This document shows, in pieces, positions 7,659 through 19,303 of a stretch of DNA of 64,000 bases. The translations under genes were made by a program, and so were the position numbers. Source of the DNA: Anaerolineae bacterium (GTDB taxonomy: Bacteria > Chloroflexota > Anaerolineae > B4-G1 > DUEL01); NCBI GenBank assembly GCA_025060135.1, contig JANXCY010000009.1, positions 23,433 through 87,432 on the forward strand, in the 5' to 3' direction. Position 1 is the first letter of the stretch; each line of letters begins with the position of its first letter. Below the pieces are notes generated by a model. It saw only the letters and a list, made by a program, of their open reading frames with translations, ran no database searches and was not told the DNA's origin.

Positions 7659-9964
7659 GGAATCACGATGGTACTGACAAAAAGGGAATTCCATTCGGAA
7701 AGAGCAACGCCTTCCCCGGCCACCACACGCGGCGGGTAGCGCTGCTGAGTCTCCGGGTCCCACCAGCCCACTTCCAGCCGGTACTCCCCGGGCGGAGCGT
7801 CGGGCGCCACCCGGAAGATGTACGTATCCCGATAGAGGCCGCCCGGCCGCCACCAGTTGATGCCCATCTGCTTATCTTCCTGTCCCCAGAGGGGGGTGCC
7901 GGTGGCCGGGTTCACCGTTGGCCCGATCAGGTGGACAAAACTGTTGGCCCCGCGATCCACCGGGCGGGAAATTTCCCACCAGAAGGTAACGGAGACCTCC
8001 TGGCCCGGCTCGGCGCGGTGGGTGGAGACGGCGTAGCCGCAGAGGTGCAGCGTCTCCCCGAACCAGACGTCCACCTGGGCCTGCGCGCCGTGGATAGATT
8101 CGCATGTGGAGTGGTGGCGCAGGAAGGGGGTGTGCGGGTCCAGCCAGAAGGTCTTGAGCGCGGCCAGCCCGACCAGCGATCCGGCAACCCACCAGCGGGG
8201 CTTCAGGTAACCTGTAGCATAAGATTCATCTAAGGCTCCGGCGTAAGATAAATCTTGGGCTACAGGGCGCCGCCAAAGGACAGCCAGGGCCAGAAGGACA
8301 ACCACTGTTATTCCACTCACCCCGTCTCCCACCCGCTGGGCCATCGTGCCCTCGTATTGCAGGAGAACGGTGTGCCGTCCGGGGGGGATGTCCATTAAAA
8401 TATAGCCACTTCCTTCGGCGGGCTGCAGGGGTCGGCGTTCACCGTCCAGGTACCCCACCCAGCCGGGGAAATAGAGGGCGTGGAACGCGCCCTGGAAGGC
8501 TATCGGCGTCTCCAGTTCCGCCTCCAGATATCCTGTCCGCCGCTCCCAGCGGAGCACCTGTCCTCCCTCTGGGAGGTTGGAGACGGGCGACCTGGCGATG
8601 CGGTCGGCCTCGTCCGGGGTGAAGGGGACGGTCCGCCAGCGGGGGAGGAGTTCCCGGAAGTAACTCAGGTCCGGAAAGCCCGAGCGCAGGGTGAACTCCC
8701 GCACGTCGGCCAGAGTAGGGTCGCGCGGGACCTCGGCGTGGTGGGTAAGGAGGGATGGATATAGGGAAGGGAGCGCGATGCCCACACCGAGGACAGCCGT
8801 CAGCGCGGCGAGGAGGCCAACCCAGCGGCGCGGGGCAACGGCCAGCAAAAGCCCGGTCCCCAGAGCCACCACCAGGCCTATGGAAGCCAGGAGCCGCCAG
8901 CGGAAATTCAGATACTGCATAATGCCCAGCGGGGTGATGGTGGCCCAGACGGGAGTGGCGGCAGCGGTCTGCATCCAGAGGGCGACGGCTCCCCAGAGGG
9001 CCAGTCCTCCAGCCAGGACCGCGTCGGCCCCTCGTCCACGCCGGGCCAGCAGCGGCATCGCCGCCAGCGTCAGGGGGATCAGAAACGCCGGGAGCGGCCC
9101 CAGAGTCTGCCCGGTGTCGTTGTTGACCAGGCCGGCGTCAAAGACCAGGGGCCAGGCAAAGAACTCTGAAAGGCGCATCACCCCTGTCGTCGGCGAAGCC
9201 CACGACCGGTCGGTCGCGTTCGCCAGTTGTACCGCCCACCGTTCGGCCATAAAGGGGAGCAGGAAGAAGGCCGCCAGCAGCAGCCCGCCGACCAGGGCCA
9301 GCACGGCCATCCAGAGGCCGGTCCGGCCCGCGCGGAGAGTCAGGAAGAGCCACCAGAGGGCCAGGACCGGCAGGGCCAAGAGCGCGCCCGCGTTGTGGGT
9401 GAGGATGAGGGCGGCCCAGGCAACCGAGGCCAGAGCCAGCCGAAGCCCGGAAGGGCTCTCGGCCAGAGCCAGCAGTCCCCAGAGGACCCAGGGATAGAGG
9501 GCGATAGCCATTCCCTGAGGCGACCCGCGCTCAAAGAGTTCCCGCAGGAGGTAGGGCGAATAGGTGTAGAGAGCGGCGCTGGCCAGCGCGACGTCGGCCC
9601 GGCGGAAGAGGACCAGTCCCAGGCCGAAGGCCCCCAGCGACGCGGCCATAAAGGCCAGCGCGACCACCAGCCGCCAGGTGAGGGCGAATGGAACACCAGC
9701 GACATGGAAGACCGTCATCAGGAAATAGATGAGGGGGGAGTAAAACGTGAAGAGGGGCCCGCCCAGGCCCCCGTTGATGCCGGGGACCCAGCGCGGGTAG
9801 AGCCAACCATCCGCCTGCGCGGCGGCGAAGACGACCGCACGGTAGACGTGGAAAAGCGCCGCGTCCACCGCGTGCTCCTCAATGGGATTGCTCAGTGCGG
9901 GCAACGCGGCAAAGAGCGGCAATAGAAGGGCCAGAGTCCAAGGGAAGAGTCGCGTCTTTCCCAT
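7655..9964 (-). CDS. PTPS-related / YfhO-like polytopic membrane protein
   Basis: Integral membrane protein of 769 aa that I relate to the 6-pyruvoyl-tetrahydropterin-synthase-related membrane family. That name is historical; there is no PTPS activity here. Evidence includes the conserved first loop (VYRAVVFAAAQADGWLYPRWVPG), the FYSPLIYFLMTV segment, about 11 further membrane helices to residue ~560, and a YfhO-like periplasmic stretch (FHALYFPGWVGYLDGE). The last ~150 residues form a beta domain (APDAPPGEYRLEVGWWDP) nearly identical to the C-terminus of the next gene. The stop overlaps that gene's ATG. A 56-bp palindromic repeat is read in frame near residue 570. A role in envelope polysaccharide or lipid glycosylation is plausible by analogy only. 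Confidence 0.72.
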   Translation of the reverse strand: MGKTRLFPWTLALLLPLFAALPALSNPIEEHAVDAALFHVYRAVVFAAAQADGWLYPRWVPGINGGLGGPLFTFYSPLIYFLMTVFHVAGVPFALTWRLVVALAFMAASLGAFGLGLVLFRRADVALASAALYTYSPYLLRELFERGSPQGMAIALYPWVLWGLLALAESPSGLRLALASVAWAALILTHNAGALLALPVLALWWLFLTLRAGRTGLWMAVLALVGGLLLAAFFLLPFMAERWAVQLANATDRSWASPTTGVMRLSEFFAWPLVFDAGLVNNDTGQTLGPLPAFLIPLTLAAMPLLARRGRGADAVLAGGLALWGAVALWMQTAAATPVWATITPLGIMQYLNFRWRLLASIGLVVALGTGLLLAVAPRRWVGLLAALTAVLGVGIALPSLYPSLLTHHAEVPRDPTLADVREFTLRSGFPDLSYFRELLPRWRTVPFTPDEADRIARSPVSNLPEGGQVLRWERRTGYLEAELETPIAFQGAFHALYFPGWVGYLDGERRPLQPAEGSGYILMDIPPGRHTVLLQYEGTMAQRVGDGVSGITVVVLLALAVLWRRPVAQDLSYAGALDESYATGYLKPRWWVAGSLVGLAALKTFWLDPHTPFLRHHSTCESIHGAQAQVDVWFGETLHLCGYAVSTHRAEPGQEVSVTFWWEISRPVDRGANSFVHLIGPTVNPATGTPLWGQEDKQMGINWWRPGGLYRDTYIFRVAPDAPPGEYRLEVGWWDPETQQRYPPRVVAGEGVALSEWNSLFVSTIVIP
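8211..8266. repeat. 56-bp palindromic repeat inside a coding region
   Basis: CCTGTAGCATAAGATTCATCT is followed, after a 13-nt loop, by AAGATAAATCTTGGGCTACAGG, an imperfect inverted repeat. It is read as AQDLSYAGALDESYATG within the membrane protein at 7655..9964, just after its last hydrophobic segments. It adds a multiple of three and so keeps the reading frame. Confidence 0.75.
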
Positions 9965-10130
9965 ACTCAGGATGTTAAAATTGCGGGCGCTCTCGTGGTA
10001 TCCAGATGCCGGTCCGGATCAAATCCATTCAGGAACTCCACCGCTTCTTTGACCGAATGGAAGGTAAAAACGACCCATAGCCTCCCCTAAGGCACTACCG
10101 GGATGGGCGATTTCCCTTTCCTCCATCCCC

Positions 10131-10553
10131 CTACCTCCGCAAAGTCAGAATCACCTCTTGCAGGGGAACATTATGCCGTTGAGGATTCGCCCGCCATTTT
10201 TCGCCCCGCCGACGCAAAGGCCGAATCGTATAATCTTGAAAACCAATTCCCAAAGCCAACTCGCCCAGATAGCGATCCGTCGGAATGTGAATGCCATAAG
10301 GCGCCCTGTCGCCCAGCACCAGGATAAAAGGTGCTCCTGGCCGGAGTACCTGATACACCTGCTGTAACACTTCAAACATATCGTTGAAATAGCCCGTTAC
10401 CATCAGATCATAACTCTTCTTTCCGCCCTTTTGGTGCCGGATTTCAGAAAGTTGGGCAATCTTTGCCTGTAATTCCGTGTGAACGGATGGTGAAGCGGCT
10501 TGCAGACCATCGCTGAGCCGCTCGGTCCGAAAAAAGTACCCAATCGGGCAGTA
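10131..10553 (-). pseudogene. Remnant of a DNA methyltransferase (C-terminal third only)
   Basis: The minus-strand frame ends with about 120 residues typical of the C-terminus of site-specific DNA-methyltransferase-like proteins: QKGGKKSYDLMVTGYFNDM, then VYQVLRPGAPFILVLGD, IPTDRYLGELALGIGF and KWRANPQRHNVPLQE. The catalytic (D/N/S)PP(Y/F) motif and the first SAM-binding half are absent. The upstream part of the ORF (MRVLNRSRYGR...) resembles nothing and crosses the CIRCE region. I therefore regard it as a 5'-truncated gene left by a deletion. It lies downstream of a CIRCE-type promoter, which probably belonged to another gene. Confidence 0.65.
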
Positions 10554-10651
10554 TCGGATGCTTGAAGGGGCTCCGCCGGCCCCCAAAAAGCCATTTGCTT
10601 GCGGGTCAGAGATGCGGGAAACGCGTCCGATGCGCCCATAACGGCTCCTAT

Positions 10652-10678
10652 TTAGCACTCTCACAGCGAGAGTGCTAA
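10652..10678 (-). promoter_or_regulatory. CIRCE operator (HrcA-binding site)
   Basis: TTAGCACTC-N9-GAGTGCTAA is a perfect match to the CIRCE consensus with the canonical 9-nt spacer. The minus-strand promoter at 10692-10720 would start transcription near 10685, placing CIRCE at roughly +7 to +33, its classic position. ftsH begins 127 bp away on the other side, so the operator could alternatively affect ftsH. The HrcA repressor is encoded in this window. Confidence 0.95.
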
Positions 10679-10691
10679 AATTCGTTATTTC

Positions 10692-10720
10692 ATGCTACCA
10701 CGCGTGGGGGAATCTGTCAA
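10692..10720 (-). promoter_or_regulatory. Sigma-A-type promoter immediately upstream of CIRCE
   Basis: On the minus strand, TTGACA (10720-10715) is followed after 17 nt by TAGCAT (10697-10692). The -35 is perfect and the -10 matches 4 of 6. It fires toward the methyltransferase remnant. The first ATG downstream with a ribosome-binding site (GGAG at about -6, ATG at 10639) opens only a 78-codon frame I do not recognise. Confidence 0.65.
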
Positions 10721-10763
10721 GGAAGTCGCTCCCTGGCTGGCTGGTAATCTGGAGGATTTGCGG

Positions 10764-10769
10764 TATAAT
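10764..10769 (+). promoter_or_regulatory. Probable ftsH -10 element
   Basis: TATAAT lies 36 bp before the ftsH GTG. The -35 region 16-18 nt upstream is poor (CTGGTA/TGGTAA). If this is the promoter, CIRCE lies about 90-115 bp upstream of it, too far for ordinary HrcA repression. Confidence 0.5.
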
Positions 10770-10804
10770 AACCTTGACAGGAGTTAGCGGAATGGGAGGC
10801 TAAC

Positions 10805-12742
<1,938 letters not shown>

Positions 12743-15555
12743 ATGTGCCTTGCCACCCGTCCGGGCGCTCCGACTTTGATGATGAAGGCTGAGGAGTTTT
12801 GCCCGAAGGTACGCCTTTGCGAGACCTTCGCGCTGCTCACACTCACCCCCACCACCAACACCACCAGCCTACCACCCTCCCCCTGCTTCCTCGCCCCCCA
12901 CGCCGCCACTAACCCCACCGGCGCCAACAGCCACAGCGCCGGGTCCGGCACCGGCACGTACCGGTTCAGCGTGCGCGGATCGTAGGGATTGAAGGTACGG
13001 TTGGGCGTCAGAAACCGCCCCGTTGCCGGATCGTAGCACCCGTGAGCATACAACAACCCGCTCACCCGGTCAAGTTGCGCCCCCAAGAAGCCAAAGGCAC
13101 TCTCATAGGCTCCCTGCTCCTCCAGGATGCCACCGAAGGGCCGGTAGGTGCGGGCCAGGATGACGGTGCTGCTCCCATCGGCCATCTGCCGCAGGCTCCC
13201 TTCGCCGTCCCGCAACGGGTAGGCCCAGGCAGGGGTGTATTCGGCCAGAAGGGCGCGTCCGTGGAGGTAGAGGGTAGGCGTGAGGCCGGCAGTGGAGGCC
13301 AGCAGTTCCCCCTGGAAAACAGCGTAGGTAACGGTGAGCGGCACGCCCTGAGCCCAGGTGGTCAGCCCCAGAGCCGCTGGTCATCGGCGTTGTAGGCGGC
13401 CTCGGCCAGCGCGACGTAGGCGCCGCCGGTGTAGAGTTCCACGCGCACCAGGTGGCCGGCAGCATCGTAGGTGTAGCGGGTTTCGCCTTCGGCGGGGGCG
13501 GTGCCGCCGGGGGTCTGGCGAATGAGGTTGCCCCGGCGGTCAAAGGTGTAGTGCCAGGTGATGCCGTCGCGGGAGGAGTGGGCAGTGAGGAGTTGATTGG
13601 CAGGGTTGTAGGTGTAGCGGGTAACGACGGTAGCGCCGACGGTTTCGGTCATCACGGTGACGTTGCCCACAGCATCATAGGCGTACTCGAACCGCTCGCC
13701 GGTGGAGTATTGGGCGCCGGTGAGCCGGTGCAGCGGGTCGTAGAGCCTGTCCTGAGCGAAGCGAAGGATGTAGGTGATGACGCGGGTCACCACCTCCTCT
13801 GCACCCCCGCTCCCGCGCGCCTCCGCTCGCCGGCTCCCCTGCACCTCCGCACCCGCGCTTCCCTCCACCGCTGCCTCCGCCCCGCCGCTCAGCAGCCCCG
13901 CTCCCGCGCAGACGACGGCCACCACCAGCAACACCGCCCCCACCGGCGCGGCCCCGCGCAGCCGCCGCCTGCTCCGCCCCAGCGCCAGCAAGGCCAGCGG
14001 CGCCGGCAGCAGGAGCAGTGGATCCGGCTTCAGTAGCGGCAACCCGGGCCCACGCCCGCCGGCCAGAGGCCACAGCCCCCGCGCCTGCGCGGTGTTGGAC
14101 GGGCCGCTCTCGCCCGCCGCATTCTGCGCGGTGACGACGTAATAGAGCCCCGCCGCCCCGTCCAACTCGTATTCATACCGCGCCAGTAGGGGCGCGGTAA
14201 CCGCTACCGCGCCTCCCCCGTAGGTGCCGCAATCCCCAGCGGGCGGTACAGCGCATCGTAGTCATACCTCGTCACCCCCACCGCGTCCGTCACCACCGTC
14301 CGGTGGCCCAGCGCATCGTAGGCGATCTCCACGGTGAACCCGGGCACCTCCCCCACGGGCGGGTATTCTATCCGCATCGGCCGCCCCAATGGGTCGTAGG
14401 CTGTGGTAACGGTGATCGGGCCGGATGCGTCCGGATAGACCTCGCCCACGCGCCGGCCCAGCGCGTCGTAGAGGTAGCGAGTAACGTTCCCCAGCGCGTC
14501 GGTAACGACCCCCCGCTGGCCGAATTCGTCGTAACCGTAGAGCGTGGTGTTCCCCAGCGGGTCGGTTGTAGAGATGACATGGCCGTACTCTTCATAGGCG
14601 TAGCGGGTCGTGTGCCCCAGCGCGTCGGTCTGGGCCAACAGGTTGTTGCGGGCATCGTAGATGGAGCGGGTCGTGCGCCCCTGCGCATCGGTCGTCCTCA
14701 GCAGGTTCCCCCGGCTCTCGTATTCCATCCGGGTAACGCTCTCCAGCGTGTCGGTGATGGCCAAGAGGTACCCACAGCAACGGTCTCACTCCATCCACGT
14801 CGTCCGCCCCAGCGCTTCGGTTACCTGTTTGGGCCGGAAGTCCCAGTCATACGTCCGGACTTGCTCGTGCAGACCCCCACCCCCACCGCCGCCACGCCCA
14901 ACAATTCATCCTGGCCGTTAAAGGCCCCATCGGTGGAATCCGTCGCGACCCCCGAAAAAGTCGCTTCCGGCTGGACCCCTCCCACCCGGATATAGGCCGG
15001 TCGGACCAGGGTATTTGAAATCCCGCCACCCCAGACCGTCAGGGAGACCGTGTAGAGCCCGACCACCCAGTAAGTGTGCACCGGCGACGCCACCGTGGCC
15101 GTCGTCCCATCCCCGAACGACCAGAGCCGGGCCTCAATGGTCCCGGTGGAGCGGTCGGTGAATTGGATGGTCAACGAAGCCGTGCCGGCCCGAGGCATGG
15201 CCGTAAAGTCGGCCCGGGGCACAGGTTGGCGCGACCCGGCCGGGGCCTCTACCCGCTCCAGTACCCTCTCCGGCTCCAGTGCCATCCGCGCCGAAGCGGC
15301 CTCAGGCCCGGAGATCAGAACGACGAAAAGAACCAGAAGCGTAATCAGGGGAAGAAGAAGGGCAACAAAGAGGGCAACGTTCTTCCAGCAGACGGGAGAA
15401 GGACGAGGGAAATACCCGCCCCCCTCTGTTCCACCACTGGTCTCCTCTTTTCGCCCATTCCTCCTGGTGAGGAATAAAGAACAGAGGGCAGGGGAATGAC
15501 CTGCTCATTTAGAGATTTTCCAGCCGATTCGCCCCAAAGGGAACGATCCTCTCAG

Positions 15556-15628
15556 CACCCCCGGTGGGACTCGAACCCACAGCCCGCGGCTTAGAAGGCC
15601 GCTGCTCTTCCTCTTGAGCTACGGGGGC
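15556..15628 (-). tRNA. tRNA-Arg (anticodon TCT)
   Basis: The minus strand folds as a complete cloverleaf: acceptor GCCCCCG/CGGGGGT, D-stem GCTC/GAGC, anticodon stem GCGGC/GCCGC with loop CTTCTAA (anticodon TCT, reading AGA), and T-arm GTGGG-TTCGAGT-CCCAC. The discriminator is G and CCA is not encoded. The first acceptor pair is G-U. No separate promoter is visible and it lies 40 bp after the 148-aa gene, so it may be co-transcribed with that gene. Confidence 0.95.
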
Positions 15629-15668
15629 ATTCCGGTTCCAGGGAACCATTCACCGGTCCCGCCCCACC

Positions 15669-16115
15669 CTACTCGGCCACCGGCTGGAGCCCCTTATAAA
15701 CCTCCCGGCCCGCCAGGGTGCGCAGAATCGTCTCCGCCGAACGCCCCAGGAGACTTGCCAACTGGCGAGGTGTGAGCGGGGTGTTCCCATTGGCCAGAAA
15801 GGCCCGAAAGACCGCATCTACCAGCGGCAACCCGGCATGGAGGTACCCGCGTTGACGGCTGCAGTGCTCCCGAATCAGGTGCTCCAGACCATCCATCCGG
15901 GTGACCTCTGCCGTCTCCGGGTCCACCCAGTCAATCGTGGCAATATCCAGATGGTTGGCAAACACCGCCTGGTGCTCCGGGCAGAGATGATGCCAGAGTT
16001 CCACCCGCAGATTCCGGTTCGCCTGCTCCCACCAGCGGCGGTTAATCTGGAAAGGGGTATCGATCGTTGGTCGGATCCGATTCAACCGTTTCCCAGGAAG
16101 GCTGCTCTCACCCAT
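15669..16115 (-). CDS. Conserved hypothetical protein with C-terminal helix-turn-helix-like segment
   Basis: A 148-aa soluble protein that I do not recognise. The N-terminal half is rich in Trp/His (RRWWEQANRNLRVELWHHLCPEH). The last ~45 residues (LTPRQLASLLGRSAETILRTL) look like a winged-helix or helix-turn-helix unit. It begins 12 nt after the stop of the 522-aa gene, so the two are probably one operon. The paired layout suggests a shared function, but nothing in the sequence identifies it. Confidence 0.6.
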   Translation of the reverse strand: MGESSLPGKRLNRIRPTIDTPFQINRRWWEQANRNLRVELWHHLCPEHQAVFANHLDIATIDWVDPETAEVTRMDGLEHLIREHCSRQRGYLHAGLPLVDAVFRAFLANGNTPLTPRQLASLLGRSAETILRTLAGREVYKGLQPVAE

Positions 16116-16127
16116 TCCAGTCCTGCC

Positions 16128-17696
16128 CTACCAGCCAGGCCGCCCCCGGCTGACCCAGTAGTAATCCCCAACAAAGGTGTACCGGTCATCGGTCACCAGG
16201 GTGGTCAGGATCGGGCCGGGCGGCACCCGCATCACCAGGTTGACCGCGCTGTATAGAGTGGCCGCGTGGACCGTCCCCTGGGGGCTCAGCTTGGCCAGTT
16301 CCGGGAAGATTTCCGCCACCACATCGGCCAGAGAACGACGTTCCCGTCGCACCCGTTCTTCCACCCCATCCAGGGCCGCCCAGTCGTTCACCGCGATGAC
16401 CATCAACTCCTCATATTCGCAGGAGATCATATGGCGACCCATCTCAAACCGCAGGGCGCCCTCTTCCACGCTAACCGCCCGCACCCATTCCCGCTTCGGA
16501 CGGGTAGGACGGCGCCGGATCAGCACCACTCCCGGCTCCGGACCCCGCCGGATTTCCACATAGGCCCCCACGGGCAGGTTGTGCCGCTCGTACCATTCCC
16601 CCAGACCGTAGACGAAGCGGCGCTCCCGCACCACCCACCCGGGCATCTCCTCGCCCGTCTCCTCGTCCCGAAAAACGAAACGAATCCGATGGGTTCGCCC
16701 CGTGGGACACACGCGCGCCACGAAAGGCGAAAGGGGTAACGTGCCCGACCGCCGATGAGGATAGGTCAGCACAATCCGGACGGGTTCCTCATCTCGGGGC
16801 AGGGCCACCATCTCGGACCACTCATCGCCCAGCCAGCGCTCCAGATTGAGCAGGCTCTCATCCAGCAGCCGGTGGTCGTATTCCACCTGGCGGGGCTGGA
16901 GACGGGCCGGAGGCTCCAGAATGGGCGCTGGCTCCAGCCGCCGCAGGTACCAGAGAATCCGCCCCGCTGGCCCCACCTCATCAAACCGTTCGTCCTCAAA
17001 GAGGGCATAGTTCAGAGAAAAAAGCGCCAGTTCCGGATGAACCTCTTTCGGCATATCCAGATAGCCAATCAGCGCCTCCGCCGGCAGGGGTCCCCCACCC
17101 GCCTCATCCAGCACCGCTTCGGCCACATTCAGCAGGCCCGGGGAAATCTCCACCAGCAGGCTTTTCAGAAACCAGTGCCCGGCCAGCGCCACAAAGCCCG
17201 GCTCTGCCTCCAGGCGCACCGCCAACGCCTGTCGGACATACTGCCCATAGCGGTCATACAGCTCCTCGGGCGAGAATACAGGCCCCGGATCCTCCCAGGA
17301 GACTTCATTCAGTTTATGACCCGGCAGTTCGGCCGCAAACTCCCGCACCTGGCCCCCCGGAAAGGCCACCTGAATCACCCGGAACGGCCCCAACTGCGGG
17401 TTCTGCCCCTCCCGAACGCCGATGACCTGACCCGAGAGGAAATCCAAAAACGGGAAGAAGACCGTATCGCCCACCTGGTAGGAGTTTTGGGGCAGATAGA
17501 GACTTCCCCCGGAGAGAATACGGGCGATCCGCTCTTCCTCGCTGCGGCACCGAAACGCCACCAGAGCCCGAGCCATCTCGTCGGTGGAAAGAGGCCTCTC
17601 CCTCTCCACCAGCAAATTTTTCAGGTATTCCAGATCAGCGGCTGTGGGCTGAAACTCTTTCCAGTACGAGGGTTCCTGCGTCTTCCGTGGAATCAC
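16128..17696 (-). CDS. Conserved hypothetical protein (522 aa)
   Basis: Cytoplasmic protein without signal or membrane segments; I cannot assign it to a named family. The N-terminus (LSTDEMARALVAFRCRSEEER) could be a helical wHTH-like domain. A beta-rich segment resembling a small barrel follows (YQVGDTVFFPFLDFLSGQVIGV). The centre is Trp/Leu-rich. The C-terminal half has Arg-rich beta stretches (VLIRRRPTRPKREW) and the end reads FVGDYYWVSRGRPGW. A strong promoter sits 290 bp upstream, leaving a long leader. Nucleic-acid binding is a guess from the basic patches only. Confidence 0.6.
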   Translation of the reverse strand: MIPRKTQEPSYWKEFQPTAADLEYLKNLLVERERPLSTDEMARALVAFRCRSEEERIARILSGGSLYLPQNSYQVGDTVFFPFLDFLSGQVIGVREGQNPQLGPFRVIQVAFPGGQVREFAAELPGHKLNEVSWEDPGPVFSPEELYDRYGQYVRQALAVRLEAEPGFVALAGHWFLKSLLVEISPGLLNVAEAVLDEAGGGPLPAEALIGYLDMPKEVHPELALFSLNYALFEDERFDEVGPAGRILWYLRRLEPAPILEPPARLQPRQVEYDHRLLDESLLNLERWLGDEWSEMVALPRDEEPVRIVLTYPHRRSGTLPLSPFVARVCPTGRTHRIRFVFRDEETGEEMPGWVVRERRFVYGLGEWYERHNLPVGAYVEIRRGPEPGVVLIRRRPTRPKREWVRAVSVEEGALRFEMGRHMISCEYEELMVIAVNDWAALDGVEERVRRERRSLADVVAEIFPELAKLSPQGTVHAATLYSAVNLVMRVPPGPILTTLVTDDRYTFVGDYYWVSRGRPGW

Positions 17697-17986
17697 TTCC
17701 GTTGTCCCTCAGCCATTAAACTTCATCGGAAATCGGAGGCAGACGAACATGGGCGTTTGCGGAAAATCTATCCCATCCGTCTCCACCCGTGTATCTCCGT
17801 ATCCATCCGCGTGCGACCCTGAAATCGGATGCGGACGTACGGGGACCCGCGCGGATGGTTCCCCGGTGATCGCCGATGCGCATCCGCTCTATCGGGCTAT
17901 CGCTGATAGGGTCTGTGATATGGTATCTACCCAAACGCAGACACCGCTTCGGACCCGGAGGGATACTCCCGCGTTGGGTTAGGGAG
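17697..17986 (-). other. Long 5' leader of the 522-aa gene
   Basis: Transcription from the promoter at 17987-18015 would give an untranslated leader of about 285 nt. The stretch contains repeated ATCCGCGT/ATCCGTCT-like words and small inverted repeats (ATCGGGCTATCGCTGATAGGG region), but I recognise no known riboswitch, T-box or leader-peptide pattern. ORFs crossing it look random. Confidence 0.5.
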
Positions 17987-18015
17987 ATTATACCAGAACT
18001 CAACGGGTTTGACAA
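17987..18015 (-). promoter_or_regulatory. Strong sigma-A-type promoter for the 522-aa/148-aa/tRNA-Arg unit
   Basis: On the minus strand, TTGTCA is followed after exactly 17 nt by a perfect TATAAT. It lies 35-63 bp past the metK stop and points away from metK into the 522-aa gene's leader. Confidence 0.75.
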
Positions 18016-18049
18016 ATTGAGCAAACGGAAAACGCCGATACCCCAAGCG

Positions 18050-19237
18050 TCAGAAAAGCGGGAACTCCCGGTGGATAATCCGATCCCGAATCTGATGGAC
18101 CTGGCTCAGGTGCTCATCCAGAATCGCCTCCACGTCGGCCCGAATGCTGGGGGTGAGGGCACCGGAGACGGGGCGCACCTGCGCGGTTGCAATCAGGGGC
18201 TGGTCCAGCGGCCGCCCGATCTGAGAGAGGATATAGACGGTGGCTTCGCGTATGGTCGGTACTCGCTCCACAATCTCCCGGGCCACCAGCATGGCCAGCA
18301 CGTTATAAATCTTGCCCACATGCGAGATAGGGTTCTTGCCACAGGCCGCCTCCAGGCTTGCGGAGCGGAAGGGAGTGATCAGACCATTCACCCGATTGCC
18401 TCGTCCCACCGCCCCGTCGTCGCCCATTTCGGCAGAGGTACCCGTGAGGGTGAGGTAGACGGCTCCGGCGTCCACATCGTCGGCGGTGTTAACCCGAACC
18501 ACCACTTGGCGGGTATCTAACTGGCTCGCGTAGGACTGGATCGCCTCTTGCACCGCGTGTTTCAGCTCCAGGTATTCGGCTGCATCCCCAATATGCGTGG
18601 CGATAAAGGGAAGCGCCACGGTGAGCACCATCTCGTCTCCTCGCCGCGCACCCATCACTTTGACGTCCTCACCAATGGGGAACTGATCAATCAACTGATA
18701 GTTGATATACCGGGAAGTCTCATAGACCGCCCGTTCCAGTCCGGACCGGGGCCAGTGGCTGACACCGAAACTGGTATCGTTGGCCGTTACCTCTTCCACC
18801 ACATATACCAGTTCCTCGGCCCCCCGTCCGATGAAGGAGTCAATCACCATGTGCCGATCCGGGTCCAGATAGCGCATAGTCTCCCGGATGTACTGGCGGG
18901 CGGCCTGAATGGCAATGGTGTCCAGAGGGATCTTCCGACCCCGGTACACCGGGGTACCACGACCGGCAATCTGGATGCGAATGGGACGAATCATCTGCCC
19001 CCCACCATAGCCAACTTCCACTTCCCCGGCCACCAACTGTACCTTATCAAAGTTGTGATGCAGCAGCGTGCCGAGATGCTCCAGGCACCAGCGGCAGTAT
19101 TCCACGGAAATCCGCTCGGCGATACCGTCGCAAAGGCTGTCGGGGTGGCCAATCCCTTTGCGCTCCACAATCTCTACCGGGAGGTCCTCAATGTACGGCC
19201 CACTGGCCTCCATCACGACAATGTTTCGCTGGGACAT
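18050..19237 (-). CDS. mat: S-adenosylmethionine synthetase, archaeal type
   Basis: Makes S-adenosylmethionine from methionine and ATP. The 395-aa product belongs to the archaeal-type MAT family, which has little similarity to bacterial MetK. Diagnostic stretches are [67 protein letters not shown] and [15 protein letters not shown]. Start ATG 19237 has GGAGGG upstream; the longer 493-aa ORF would run back through the riboswitch. It is preceded by a SAM-I riboswitch and terminator, so its product should repress its own expression. Confidence 0.95.
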   Translation of the reverse strand: MSQRNIVVMEASGPYIEDLPVEIVERKGIGHPDSLCDGIAERISVEYCRWCLEHLGTLLHHNFDKVQLVAGEVEVGYGGGQMIRPIRIQIAGRGTPVYRGRKIPLDTIAIQAARQYIRETMRYLDPDRHMVIDSFIGRGAEELVYVVEEVTANDTSFGVSHWPRSGLERAVYETSRYINYQLIDQFPIGEDVKVMGARRGDEMVLTVALPFIATHIGDAAEYLELKHAVQEAIQSYASQLDTRQVVVRVNTADDVDAGAVYLTLTGTSAEMGDDGAVGRGNRVNGLITPFRSASLEAACGKNPISHVGKIYNVLAMLVAREIVERVPTIREATVYILSQIGRPLDQPLIATAQVRPVSGALTPSIRADVEAILDEHLSQVHQIRDRIIHREFPLF

Positions 19238-19303
19238 CTTTTCCCTCCGTATGTAGATGGGGCTCCCGGTTGGGGCACTCAGGGGCAGACCTGGGGACAG
19301 GAA

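Noticed and set aside
9970-10090. Minus-strand stretch encoding LWVVFTFHSVKEAVEFLNGF... after the methyltransferase remnant
   Set aside because: About 38 codons without a start codon in frame; probably part of the same decayed region, too short to call.
17716-18024. 102-aa minus-strand ORF in the leader of the 522-aa gene
   Set aside because: It overlaps the promoter itself and shows no coding features.
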